A stretch of 64,000 bases of DNA, taken from positions 1 through 64,000 of the forward strand of contig JAKCPI010001655.1 in NCBI GenBank assembly GCA_023213315.1, written 5' to 3'. The first letter of the stretch is position 1. Every line of letters begins with the position of its first letter. Shown piece after piece: positions 1 to 10,324 of this stretch. The notes below the pieces were generated by a model. It ran no database searches, was not told the origin of the DNA, and saw nothing but the letters and a program-made list of their open reading frames with translations. This DNA is from Euborellia annulipes (Eukaryota > Arthropoda > Insecta > Dermaptera > Anisolabididae). A program made the translations under genes and the position numbers.

Positions 1-46
1 TTTTTAATATTTTATTTCTGAGACGACTAGCATTAAGAGACGGTAC

Positions 47-487
47 CTTGAAAGCGTTTCCGGGTGCCTGTTCTACCAGTTGCCTGGCGATGTCGATACT
101 GCAATTCCGAAATTCCTCCGGAATTTCTTCATCACATTCCCAATCTCGGTGGTTACTTTGAGCATAAGTAGCTGCTGGGGTAGCATGTGTTATCCTCGTT
201 GTGGTAACGATCCCTGTATGCTTTCCTGCCTTTTGAGCCCAGAGCATCGCCGATGTTAGATGTGCTTTTTGATTGACTTTGGCGTCACATACTTCTATTT
301 TTGCTTGAGCATCAAATCCCAAAGTATAATAGTTTGTTTTGACCCCGGTGAAAATTGCCGTGGCGGTGGCTGCCGAGTCAGGAACTTGCTTGTCTACGTT
401 GTACGTCTTAGACAGGCCAATATAAGGAAACTTTTCCCAAGTAAGAATGAACTCTTCTCCTGGGCCTGGATTTGGCTGATGTTGTCC
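47..487 (-). CDS. Alkaline phosphatase, coding exon 2 (gene continues off left edge)
   Basis: This exon continues the alkaline phosphatase begun at 773 and encodes about 147 residues. It opens after a TTTTACAG acceptor and closes at a CAAG|GTACC donor, both phase 0, so the frame runs through without a stop. It contains the family's nucleophile region, read as VPDSAATATA, in which the serine is phosphorylated during hydrolysis of phosphomonoesters. It also has the following FTGVKTNYYTLG segment and a later GIVTTTRITHATPAA block that holds metal-ligand positions in this family. Known family members are secreted or GPI-anchored homodimeric zinc/magnesium enzymes of about 500 residues. Only the first 218 are here, so the C-terminal metal ligands and any GPI signal lie outside the window. 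No broken residue is seen, and the gene looks functional. Confidence 0.95.
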
Positions 488-560
488 CTGTAAAATTGTT
501 TAATTTTAGTATCAATAATACATTAGCTAATAGAATTATTTTAATTGATCGCTCACTCAC

Positions 561-773
561 CTTAAATATCCTCCCGGCTGTGATTGTCGACATTCCCATC
601 CCATCACCAATGAAAACAATAATATTTTTGGCTGCTTTGAATCGATGACGAATATTTAATGTTTCTTTTAATTTGCTTTGACCTTGTTGTTTCCAGAAAT
701 GGGCATCTTCAAAAACTTTTGTAGAACAGGTACCGATCAGCAGAACTATAAGTACAATTATTCGACCTAACAT
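561..773 (-). CDS. Alkaline phosphatase, coding exon 1 with signal peptide
   Basis: This exon supplies the start codon and 71 residues. The first ATG opens a hydrophobic stretch (MLGRIIVLIVLLIGTCST) typical of a secretory signal peptide, and there is no competing upstream in-frame start. Next come FEDAHFW, matching the family's N-terminal acetyl-type helix region, and NIIVFIGDGMGMST, the canonical first metal-binding motif whose Asp coordinates zinc and magnesium. The exon ends in phase 0 at AAG|GTGAGT. A 73-bp intron (488-560) separates it from exon 2, a typical short insect-like intron. The enzyme should act outside the cell or at the outer membrane face. The 5' flank is AT-rich with long A-runs, and no clear TATA or initiator could be assigned. 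Confidence 0.93.
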
Positions 774-1719
774 CCTAAAACAAAAAAAAAAAAAAACAAA
801 TTAATTAAAAAAAAAAAAAAAAAAAAACTTTCAAAAAGAAAAATAATTTAATTCACGGATAGAAAAAAAGATTTTGAAAATCCTGATGATGGATGCCGAA
901 ACGTCAGCATGGGAAAATAAAGAGATTTGAGGCGAATAAGGTTTATTATTGTTTTTATTCAAAAAATAGCTAGTTTTTTTTTTTCAATCTTTATCTTCTT
1001 TTGGCCAAAACTCATCTGCCAAAAGTTCCTGGAATTTGTTTGGCTAGAGCGTAGTTTCAATTATATTTTCAAGTAAAAATTAATTAATTTCAAAAATCTG
1101 ACGCTTGGAGCTGGAGATTACCCTAATGATATTATCCCATTCTCAACAATTAAATTAATTTAAACAAATATGGACGTAAATCGCTTTTGTTGAATTTCTA
1201 TACAAAATTTATTCCCCCTCCCCTCCCCCGCCCCCCTATTAATTCCTAATGACCTAGCCTTCCTTCCAACTTATTAAATAAATAACATTATTCCTATTGA
1301 TTAGTACATTATCGTCTTGAAAAGAGCTTTCTTCTGTATTTAAGAATGAATTTTTGATGCAAATCTACTGTATATAAATTTCACTAAGAAAGTACCGGTA
1401 ATTCCTTCTCTTGTTTACTTATAAAGATAATCTTATTATTAAAAATGTTTCTAGAATTTCAATGAACAAAATTATTATTATATCAATAATAATCAAATTT
1501 TTTTAAATTATAAATCTATCTCAAGAAATTATTGTTTTCATAGGCGTAGCCAAAAATTTAGAATGAGGAGGGAATTCTATGGAAGATGAAAAAAAGAGTG
1601 ATGTGCTTACATCTGCAAATTTAACAAATAAGCTGTGCACTTCTTTTTATCAATAGGATGTTTAATGAGTCCAAGTTATAGAAAGATTAATAAATACTAG
1701 TCTAATGAATATACAGTAC
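774..1719. other. AT-rich 5' flank of the phosphatase gene, no gene seen
   Basis: This stretch holds two long A-runs just upstream of the phosphatase start, one hammerhead-like motif (annotated separately), a short C-rich tract near 1216-1240 and otherwise AT-rich sequence with stops in all frames. I see no exon or recognisable repeat terminus. Confidence 0.5.
881..912 (+). ncRNA. Hammerhead-like motif H1
   Basis: The segment reads CTGATGA, a short GG-AUG-CC stem-loop, then GAAAC and GTC followed by AGCA. These are the invariant hammerhead boxes in the right order. The stem I partners around it do not pair well, so self-cleavage is doubtful. It lies antisense, about 110 bp upstream of the alkaline phosphatase start. 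Confidence 0.5.
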
Positions 1720-2505
1720 GCAACATGGTTTGTCTGTCTGTCTGTGTGTGTTCAATTTAAAGCATAAAGAAATTGAGCTAGGAGGTTGAAATCTTATATT
1801 TAAGTTACGCACACCCCTGAGGCGTGAAAATAAGCTTTTGCTCAAAATCGATCAAAAAGTACTAATACTTTACTGATGTAGTTTTTCAGTTTTTTCGATT
1901 TTCTCAAAATTCGCTCAAACAATTTTGATTAAAATTCATAAATTTAAAATGGATATTCTCATCTTGTCCTTGAAATCTTCTGAAGACCACTTTACTCTTG
2001 AAATTCATAGGAAGGATAGGAGAAATGGTTGCCATGGTAACAAAATATAAATATTTTTCTCTATAAATTTACATCTCGAATTTTTTTTTTTTTTTTTTTT
2101 TTTTAAAACATTCACACTTTTTTTCTGATTCACACTCACATTCACACACACATTCATACAGTCTTTTCGGCAACTTAGGCCATATAAGACTTTGACGATA
2201 ACCGTTGTAGAGAAAATATCTATTGTGGGGTCAGGCATTTCTATTTAAGCCATCTGGTATCCAAATGGCTTAAATAAAATCATCGGACTGCCTGGGTCCG
2301 AACCCGCGACGTTTGGTATAGGAGGTAGGCACGCTACTTACTACGCCAAACCCGGGGGCTACATCTCGAATTGATGATATGCCCCGTACTGTCGGAAATT
2401 AAATATATGTCGAAACAAAAAATCTGGTGTGACAAGCACAGATCACAACTTTCGCTTACCAAATGTAAGAGAAGTGCTGTATGACCAGTCACTTCGGATT
2501 TTTAT
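1720..2505 (+). repeat. Family A repeat copy A1, interrupted by a SINE
   Basis: This copy begins in the GTCTGTCTGTC microsatellite part of family A and runs through the conserved internal blocks (GAGCTAGGAGGTTGAAAT, the CTTTACTGATG block and GGTTGCCATGGTAACAAAAT). It reaches the terminal hairpin beginning TCTGGTGTGAC near 2422. The 5' hairpin is missing. A SINE splits it at 2083-2359 with a 13-bp target duplication. Confidence 0.8.
2083..2359 (-). mobile_element. tRNA-derived SINE (family S), flanked by 13-bp target duplication
   Basis: On the minus strand it starts with a tRNA-like head: a GGCGTAGTAAGTAGC stretch resembling a box A and GCGGGTTCGGACCC as box B. It continues through a conserved body containing AACGGTTATCGTCAAAG and CAAGTTGCCGAAAAG, and ends in a long A-run (T-run on the plus strand). 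The direct repeat TACATCTCGAATT flanks it at 2070-2082 and 2360-2372, which shows target-primed retroposition into family A copy A1. Confidence 0.85.
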
Positions 2506-2525
2506 ATTTCCTCTTCCCCCTCGCA

Positions 2526-2779
2526 CACTCACACTTTTTTTCTCATTCACACTCACAATCACACTCACATTCACACAGTCTTTTCGGCAACTTAGGCCAT
2601 TTAAGACTTTAGACGATAACCGTTATTTATTATTATACATATTGGGGTCCAGGCATTCTTATATAAGCCATTTGGTATCCAAATGCCTTATATAAAATCA
2701 TCGGACTGCCTGGGGTCCGAACCCGCGACGTTTGGTATACGAGGTTAGCACGCTAACCTCTACGCCATGCCCCGAGGGC
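2526..2779 (-). mobile_element. tRNA-derived SINE (family S) with 11-bp target duplication
   Basis: This is the same SINE as the one at 2083-2359, with box B GCGGGTTCGGACCCCAGG on the minus strand and the same body. TCCCCCTCGCA occurs on both sides (2515-2525 and 2780-2790), consistent with a target-site duplication. The A-tail is short. Confidence 0.8.
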
Positions 2780-2790
2780 TCCCCCTCGCA

Positions 2791-3065
2791 AATGTTATTG
2801 AAAAGAAGCAATAATACTTCTACTTGAATTAAATTGGTTTTTAATGACTCGTTTGAATATTCCTGACCAGTATGTGTTTTGTCAATAAGAAATAAATAAT
2901 AGTTATTTCACATTTCAATACTTAATAATCTAAAAAAAGTAAAAAATGAGTATATTTTATAGTCGTTTAGTTAAATTGCTATATTTTAGTTGAATCAATA
3001 ATAACAATTAAGCAAAGCTCTTAGGCATAAAAGTTTACTTATAAATTCCTTTCAAGTTATATAAT
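2791..3065. other. AT-rich spacer, nothing recognised
   Basis: This stretch is AT-rich with stops in all frames and shows no repeat terminus or gene. Confidence 0.4.
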
Positions 3066-3895
3066 AAAAATCTGGTGTGACTGGTTGCACAGTAGGGGGA
3101 GAGGGGGGGGACATTGGGACACGAGGCACATTGGGACATTCGAATTTTAGCTCTACTAAATGTGCCCATTTAATTATAGAAAATATTTTCTTAATAAAAT
3201 GGGTACTTAATGCACCCTAACCGTCAAAAAGTACAACTCAAACTTTATATTTAGTAGAGCTAAAATTCGAATGTCCCAATGTGCCTCGTGTCCCAATGTC
3301 CCCCCCTCTCCCCTACACACCTTCGGTAATCGAAAGTTGTGTTCTGTGCTTGTCACACCAAATTTTTTGTGTCGACATATATTTAGTTTCCGCCATTATA
3401 TTAGAATTCGAGATGTAAAATTTATAAGGGGAAATAATTATATTTTATTACCATGGCAACCAGTCCAATCCTATCTTTCCTATGGAGCACAAGAGTAAGG
3501 TGGTCTTCAAACAATTTTGAGAGCAACATGAGAATATACATTTTAAAGAGCATCTAAAAAATAATTGATTTTTAAATTTTAATTAAAATTGTTGAGAAAA
3601 TCGAAAAAAAAACTGAAAAAGTTCTAATACTCTTTGGCCTATTTTGTTCAAAAGCTTCGCGTCACGTGTCAGGGAGATGCCTAACTTAAATATAAAATTT
3701 CAACCTCCTAGCTCTTTTCGTTCTTGAGATATTTTGTTCAGAGACACCCAATGTAGCGAAAACCACTTTTTCGGACTCAGGGACCTCAAAACGTGTATAT
3801 CCATCAAAATCTCGACATCGAATTTTTGACATGAATCCAATACTTTCTCTCTCTATATATTAACATATATAGACGTAAGAGAAAGTATAAATTAT
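3066..3895 (-). repeat. Family A repeat copy A2, reverse, carrying a MITE
   Basis: This is a nearly full-length family A copy in reverse orientation. The left terminal hairpin (TCTGGTGTGAC...GTCACACCA) is split by a 219-bp TA-flanked MITE. The right end is the other hairpin, ending ACGTAAGAGAAAGTA near 3892. Internal blocks are complete. Confidence 0.8.
3095..3313. mobile_element. TA-flanked foldback MITE (Tc1/mariner-like type)
   Basis: The terminal inverted repeats are long: the left arm begins GGGGGAGAGGGGGGGGACAT and extends through GGGACACGAGGC and ATTCGAATTTTAGC, and the right arm mirrors it. TA dinucleotides flank it at 3093-3094 and 3314-3315. The insertion disrupts the terminal hairpin of family A copy A2, so it is younger than that copy. 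Confidence 0.75.
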
Positions 3896-5440
3896 TGATA
3901 AATTTAAAAAAAATTCGGCTTTTAATGAAATATCGCCATCTTCAGTCCCATATTCGAGAGTATAAACTCGAATGACTCAATGCTCTGTCAATCGAGAAAA
4001 GTTTTTTTTCGGCATCGGAGGCCATTTAGAACCCGTCTCTTTTGGACTCTTTTTCAATTGATTGGTATCCAATTCATTTGAAATAAATATTTTCGCCTCG
4101 GATATTCCATCCAACCCTCAACCTTTTGCACCAGTATTATTATGCTTATATCCTTTTAACTGGAGGTTTCTATATTGTTTTGTCACACAAATTTACATAC
4201 GTATAAACAGTAGGTACTTAGTATAAAAGAGTGCAAATTATTCGCAGAAATTGCTTTTTTAAAAGGAAGTTTTTAATGAATCGTAGAGTGTTTGTGATGA
4301 TCATGGAATGATTAAAATAAAAATATGTTCTCCGATCCGACTGGTTCAAGAGTAAAATCATAATTCACCCGCATGAATGGGATAATGCATATAATAATAA
4401 AAGGGCCCATCAACAAAGTCGTTATTCAATTCAATATCAATTGCCCGCCTACAAAGGTCAAGAAGCGGATTTGTCTTTTTATTTATTATAGTAATCCCCT
4501 CCTCAAGTTTTTTTTGTCCTTTGAAGCCACTTAGTGTTGGTGTTTAGGCTCTAGGTCAGGAAACGCTCAAGGGTGTCATGTCTAGACAGTTCAGAATAAA
4601 AAGGGCTTAATGAAATTAAAAATAAGTTGCAAGAAAGGATTATGAATGAATGGCGAGTCACAAAACTTTATTCATTGGCAAATACAAGGTGCTTGTTTTT
4701 GATTCAAAGATTTTCTTATTTGGTGTGATTTTTGTAAAGACGCGTCTCTTTTTCTATTAATGTCATTTAGAAATTACAATATATTATTATAGAAAAATGT
4801 ATGGCTGCCGGTGGGCGTTCAACAGCCTTTTTCCTCTAGGCCACTGCCATTGAAGCGCTGCTTGGCATTGATTTCCCCGGCATTGGCCTTAAAGAAAATT
4901 CAAAATATTGTTCAAATTAATTTAATTAAAATTGGTTGACGCTTTTTATTTTTGTCTTTTAGGCATTTTAGCCTATTATAGACTTTAACGAGCTATGGTT
5001 TATGTTTTCGTTCAGTAAACATTATAAGACAGTTTCTGTATAAATATATTTTCCTTTTGTGGTTTTTGATGTTTAATTGAGGTCGTGGGGCTATAAGCAC
5101 GCAAAGATTAAATTAGAAAAATCTTTATTCTTAGACTTTTCGGATCACCCATCGCTCCCTTCTTCAAGTCGCATAAGTTGTCAAGTTTATACACGTCTAT
5201 AATGGCATCTATTGATATAATGCCAATTGTCTTGGTCTCCTTTGACTCAATGCTGAAGAAAGGAGATATGAAATTTCCAAGATATAAAAATTATTTTTAT
5301 TTCATCCTAGAGAAATATATAAAATTTATTCATTTGTGAGGGAGGATTATATCTCATATGATTCGACCCCCCCCCCCCTCCTCCCGAAAAGCTTTTCTGG
5401 CTACAGGTCTAGTAGATACCATTGTAAACATAAACAATTT
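3896..5440. other. Non-coding stretch with weak SINE-like remnants
   Basis: Near 4005-4090 a TTTTCGGCATCGGAGGCCATTTAGA stretch resembles the SINE-B body seen at 9615-9754. Near 4800-4900 a GTATGGCTGCCGGTGGGCG segment resembles SINE-C. The remainder is AT-rich, and no exon was recognised. Confidence 0.4.
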
Positions 5441-5442
5441 CG

Positions 5443-5624
5443 TGTTCTCTTCTCTGAAAGATTCCTAGAAGGTAGGCAGCCAAAACTACAGAGTGGTGTG
5501 TGTGAATTATATTGTTCAAAAGGGATTTAATAAAAGAGGCACAGAACCAAAATGCAGACTAATAATGAAATAGTGAAGTCATTTGGGCTGCCTACCTTCT
5601 AGGAATCTTTCAGAAAAGAGAACT
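5443..5624. repeat. Inverted repeat with arms of about 42 bp
   Basis: Sequence around CTGAAAGATTCCTAGAAGG at 5456-5474 recurs in reverse complement near 5590-5615, with about 95 bp between the arms. The arms include GGCTGCCTACC, a word also found beside hammerhead-like motifs elsewhere in this window (24050, 36967), so this may be a remnant of the same element class. Confidence 0.6.
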
Positions 5625-5729
5625 CATTGTTGATGAATTGATATTTGCAAGCGCTATATCTTATTTATTTACTGGTAGAATATTGACTTTTACAGAGTAA
5701 AAAAATTCAAGTAAAATAATACAACAATC

Positions 5730-5946
5730 GGCCTCGGGCTTGGTGTAGTTGGTAGACCGCCTGTCTTCTATACCAAGAGTCGCGGGTCCCAGGCAGTCTG
5801 ATAATTTTATTTAAGATATTTGGATACTAGGGGATGCCTGGGCGCCAAAATATATATATTCATAATAACGGTTATCGTATAAAGTCTTTTATGGCCCAAG
5901 TTGCCGAAAAGACTGTGTGCATGTGGGTGTGAATGTGAGTGTGAAT
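5730..5946 (+). mobile_element. tRNA-derived SINE (family S), plus orientation
   Basis: This is one of the clearest heads of the family: GCCTCGGGCTTGGTGTAGTT, with TGGTGTAGTTGGTA resembling box A and GTCGCGGGTCCCAGG a slightly decayed box B. The body (AACGGTTATCGT, TTGCCGAAAAG) follows. It ends in GTGAATGTGAGTGTGAAT directly before a family A copy. Confidence 0.75.
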
Positions 5947-5948
5947 AG

Positions 5949-6660
5949 AAAATCTGGTGTGACTGGCGCATAGCACACAACTTTCTCTTACCTTCGGTAA
6001 TCGAAAGTTGTGTTCTGTGCTTGTCACACCAGATTTTTTGTGTCGACATATATTTAGTTCCCGACAGTACGGAACATTTGAATTCAGATGTAAAATTTCT
6101 AAGTGTGGGAAAATATTTATATTTTGTTACCATGGCAACCATTTTTCCTATCCTTCCCTATGAAATACAAGAGTAAAGTGGTCTTCAGAAGATTTCAATT
6201 GCAAAATGAGAATATACATTTTAAAGAGCATCTAAAAAATAATTGATTTTTGAATTTAAAAAAAAATCGTTGGAGCAAATTTTGAGAAAATCGAAAAAAA
6301 ACTGAAAAAGTACATCAGTAAAGTACTAGTACTCTTTGGCCGATTTTGATTAAAAGCTTATTTTTCCGGTCCCGGGGGTGTTTAACTTAATTATAAAATT
6401 TCAACCTCCTAGCTCAATTCCTTCATGCTTAAAATTGAACACACACACACCCACCCACCCACCCACCCACACACAGACACACAGACACACACACACAGAC
6501 ACACACACAGGCAGACCATGTCGCGAAAACCACTTTTTTGGATTCAGGGGACCTCAAAACGTGAAGATCCATCAAAATCTCGACATCGAATTTTTGACAT
6601 GAATCCAATACTTTCTCTCTATATATATATTACATATATACATAGGTAAGAGAAAGTAAA
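5949..6660 (-). repeat. Family A repeat copy A3, full length, reverse
   Basis: Both terminal hairpins are present: TCTGGTGTGAC...GTCACACCAGA on the left, and TACTTTCTCTCTATATATA...GGTAAGAGAAAGTA on the right. The central ACACAC/CCACCC microsatellite (about 6438-6512) gives chance open frames that are not genes. Confidence 0.85.
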
Positions 6661-7129
6661 AAGTGTGTTAAAAAAAATAACAACAATCAGTGAAGAGCAG
6701 CTAGTGCGCGTTGTTATAATTTTAATCCACTATTTATTATTTATTAATTTTATATCTGAATATTTATAAATTCAAATAGCGGGTACAGTCGAACCACGGG
6801 TCCGTCAGTCCGCCAATCCGACCACAGAACCGCACTCGGCTTTTTGAAATGAGTAAATCCCCAATTCTAGCATTCTCTCATATCGAATTTCCCTGGGAGT
6901 AGCTTTTCCGGCTGTTTTAATAATAAATATTCAATATGTTTTTGAACATTATTTCATAGCTATATTTAATCTGTCAATCTGTAGAGTCTAGTTGAAGCAT
7001 TTTGTAATGTATTAAGAATTAAGATTTTTAATACTTTATGTTTTCATCAGAAGTGATTATCCACTTGCATACATAATTAGAATCTTATAGCCAAGTGTTT
7101 TTAATTTTTCAATTTTCATACATTATATT
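6661..7129. other. AT-rich stretch with a tRNA-like fragment
   Basis: Around 6780-6840 lies GTACAGTCGAACCACGGGTC, similar to the B-box-like core of the palindromes at 29.5 and 41.3 kb. Nothing else is recognised. Confidence 0.4.
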
Positions 7130-7472
7130 ACTAGGAGAATTTTTAATTATAGACCACATTTTTGTATTAATTATTAATAAATACTGTACAGTGAGCGCCA
7201 CAATTAAGTCCCCACCTGATAGCTAGAGCCTTAAGTATATGGTATAGTATATGATGTATAGAGAAATAATTTTAATGACCGAAAAGGTAAAACATTAAAT
7301 CCGGTACATATGATTTTATTTTACCTTTTCAAATTTAAAATTATTTTACCATATACCATATAATTAAGGCTCTAGCTATCAGGTGGGGACTTAGTTGTGG
7401 CGCTCACTGTACAGTATTTATTAATAATTAATACAAAAATGTGGTCTATAATTAAAAATTGTCCTAATAATA
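7130..7472. mobile_element. TA-flanked foldback element, Tc1-like termini inside a longer palindrome
   Basis: The core 7189-7409 has termini CAGTGAGCGCCACAATTAAG in perfect inversion and TA on each side (7187-7188, 7410-7411), typical of Tc1/mariner nonautonomous elements. The inversion continues outward for about 60 bp on each side (words such as ATAGACCACATTTTTGTATT), so the whole palindrome is larger than the core. Confidence 0.75.
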
Positions 7473-7800
7473 TTAATTCAAACCACAAAATCTTTAATAA
7501 ACACATTATATTAGGCTACTTACTTCATAAATAGGTCTATTTTTATTATTTTTTAAAGTTTTACAAAACGTTTATCAAGAACGTTTCACTTTTGAAATTA
7601 ATAGAATTATATAAGGCCTACATAAAAAAGTAATTGATTAGGAATTATCAAACTATTTAAAAATAAACGACCCTGAAGGTCTAAGGGAATCACCAAATGC
7701 CTCGTAAAAAATATAGTAGAGGAAATTTTTAAGAATATTAAGAAATTTATTTAATTTCATAGTTATTATTATAAGAGTCAGGAAGAGCAAACAAAAAATA
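7473..7800. other. AT-rich spacer
   Basis: No exon or terminus was recognised. The sequence is AT-rich with frequent stops on both strands. Confidence 0.4.
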
Positions 7801-7801
7801 A

Positions 7802-7891
7802 AAAATCTGGTGTGACTGGCGCACAGCACACAACTTTCAACAATGATCGCAATACTTTCTCTCTCTATATATTTCATATATAGGGTACGAG
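7802..7891 (-). repeat. Family A copy A4: 90-bp internal-deletion derivative
   Basis: The left end TCTGGTGTGACTGGCGCACAG joins almost directly to ATGATCGCAATACTTTCTCTC and the AGGGTACGAGAAAGTA terminus. Both extreme ends are kept and the interior is lost. This supports the view that these sequences are the true element ends. Confidence 0.75.
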
Positions 7892-7952
7892 AAAGTAAAA
7901 AATAATTAATAAAACAAAAACAAAGATAATTAATAAAAATAATAATTAAAAC

Positions 7953-9149
7953 AATCTGGTGTGACTGGCGCACAGCACAACAACTTTCTCTTACCTTCGG
8001 TAATCGAAAGTTGTGTTCTGTGCTTGTCACACCAGATTTTTTTGTGTCGACATATATTTAGTTCCCGACAGTACGGAACATTTGAATTCAGATGTAAAAT
8101 TTCTAAGTGTGGGAAAATATTTATATTTTGTTACCATGGCAACCATTTCTCCTATCTTCCCTATGAAATACAAGAGTAAAGTGGTCTTCAGAAGATTTCA
8201 ATTGCAAAATGAGAATATACATTTTAAAGAGCATCTAAAAAATAATTGATTTTTGAATTTTAAAAAAAATCGTTGGAGCAAACTTTGAGAAAATCGAAAA
8301 AAACTGAAAAAGTACATCAGTAAAGTACTAGTACTCTTTGGCCGATTTTGTGCACCGTGCTGGTCACACCAGATTTTTTGTGTCGAGATATATTTAGTTT
8401 CCGATAGCACCTTAGTTTCAAACTTGCATTTTAAATGTTGACTGCTTCAAATAAACTATGGTTATTTTTCAAAATTTTAATCTCATATTTGGACATTTTA
8501 TACACAATAGAGAATCGTAAATAAATACAAAATTTCATAAGAATTGGAAAAAAAAATTTTAAATGCGTAAAAAGTTCTAAAGGGGACCCCCCTTTTTGAA
8601 TCGAAATTAACATACAAATCCCTATAGGAAATTAACATTGTTCCTATGCGAAGATAAGGTGGAAAGGGAATTTAAAAAGAGTAGAGAGAGACGATAATGT
8701 TTGCAAGTGAGAGAGAGACATATATGTTTTCTTTGAAACAATTAAAGACACAAATAAAATTAAAAAAAATGGGAATTTAAATAATAATTGATTTTTTAAT
8801 CTAATAAAAAGAAAAAGATTTAAATTCCGTTACCATGGCAACCATTTCTATCTTTCCTATGAAGAACAAGAGTAAAGTGGTCTTCAGAAGATTTCAACGG
8901 CAAAATGAGAATATACATTTTAAAGAGCATCTAAAAAATAGTTGATTTATGAATTTTAAAAAAAATCCTTGGAGGGAATTTTGAGAAAATCGAAAAAAAC
9001 TGAAAAAGTACATCAGTAAAGTACTAGTACTTTTTAGCCGATTTTGTTCAAAAGCTTATTTTGAGATTCTTCAAAGGTACCTAAGTTAAATATAAAATTT
9101 CAATCCGGTAGCTCAACTCCTTCATGCTAAAAATCTGTCCACACACACA

Positions 9150-9188
<39 letters not shown>

Positions 9189-9332
9189 CAATTTGCGGGA
9201 CCCACTTTTTTTGGACTCAGGGGACCTCAAAACATGTATATCCATCAAAATCTCGACATCGAATTTTTGACATGATCGCAATACTTTCTCTCTCTATATA
9301 TTTCATATATAGGGTACGAGAAAGTAAAAAAT
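7953..9332 (-). repeat. Family A compound copy A5 (standard part joined to long variant)
   Basis: From 7953 a standard copy runs to the GGCCGATTTTG block, then jumps at about 8349 to GCACCGTGCTGGTCACACCAGA of a long-variant copy that continues to 9332. The long variant carries an extra block (GTTGACTGCTTCAAATAAAC, GGGGACCCCCTTTTT, AGAGAGAGAC) also present at 56.2-57.2 and 58.5-59.0 kb. The (CA)n tract at 9143-9184 is internal to it. Confidence 0.75.
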
Positions 9333-9449
9333 AATTAATAAAACAAAACTTCTTCTAATAACAAACAAACAAAAATAACGAACAAAACAACGAAGTTACT
9401 AAGCTTTCTCGAGCTAACCCATTTTGGTTTAAATTCATAATTCAATTCT

Positions 9450-9842
9450 TTTTTAGACGCTCTTTAAAATGTATATTCTCATTTTGCCCTTGAAATCTTT
9501 TGAAGTACATTTTACTCTTGTACTTCATAGGAAAGATAGGAGAAATGGTTGCCATGGTAACAAAATATAAATATTTTCTCATGTTTATAAATTTTACATC
9601 TTCAATTCTAATATCTTCTGTACCAAGGGTCGCGGGTTCGCATCCAGTCTCATGCCACAGTTGATTTCAATTTAATTGGCTACCAATAAATTGAATTAGA
9701 GACGGAGTTTAAATGGCCTCCGTTGCCGAAAATGACTTTAAATAAAAAAAAAATATTCTAATATATCGACTGAAACTAAATAAACACAGAATACAACTTT
9801 CAATTACCGAAGGTTTGTGCGACCAGTCACACCAGATTTTTT
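9450..9842 (+). repeat. Family A fragment A6, interrupted by a SINE
   Basis: This is a 5'-truncated forward copy from the TTTTAGACGCTCTTTAAAAT block to the closing GTCACACCAGA hairpin strand near 9835. The terminal hairpin is partly deleted. A SINE-B element is inserted at 9615-9754. Confidence 0.7.
9615..9754 (+). mobile_element. Second tRNA-related SINE (SINE-B) with 10-bp target duplication
   Basis: It carries CTGTACCAAGGGTCGCGGGT with GGGTCGCGGGTTCGCATCC as a box B-like part, a body containing GGAGTTTAAATGGCCTCCG and an A-run tail. ATTCTAATAT flanks it at 9605-9614 and 9755-9764. The head resembles family S but the body differs. Confidence 0.75.
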
Positions 9843-10324
9843 TATAGGCTTAACTTGTATTCGAATACGAAGGCAAATTATCATTAATTTACCAACAAGA
9901 AATAAATTTTTAAAATCAGAATTGATCTTTTGTTTCAATAGAGCAATAAAATTAATTTTATATCACCGATTCCATGACAAAGAATAATGAGCACCTATTA
10001 GAAGGGGGCATCCCAGGTGTTCGTTTTCAGTCACGCGAGTAAAAAATAAAAATAAATAATGATTAAAAAGTTTTTTTTTTCTACACGACTATAAATGATT
10101 TTCTCTTTTTTTCTCTTTTATGTTGCTTCTTTCTATTAATTATTATCATTTTAATCTGAGCTCTAATTATCGTTTGACATTTATTAACATACCTGATTTA
10201 CATAACATAGAGGTCTAAATAAAAAAATATTTATTTTTCTATGTTTAAAAAGACAAATAGAGTCAGTGACTAATTCAATGATGATTTTTGGTTAAAAATG
10301 ATAAACATAAAAGGAGAGTGGAGT
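9843..10324. other. AT-rich spacer
   Basis: No gene or repeat terminus is recognised. The last eight bases form the left target duplication of the adjoining hAT-like element. Confidence 0.4.

Noticed and set aside
260..493. Open plus-strand frame over the alkaline phosphatase exon
   Set aside because: It is antisense to a well-supported phosphatase exon with the catalytic Ser region and correct splice sites.
6378..6649. Open frames rich in His/Thr/Pro
   Set aside because: They come from the ACACAC/CCCACC microsatellite within a family A copy.
9081..9281. Open frame with a (CV)n run
   Set aside because: It is translation of the (CA)n tract in a family A copy; the same occurs at 56943-57164.
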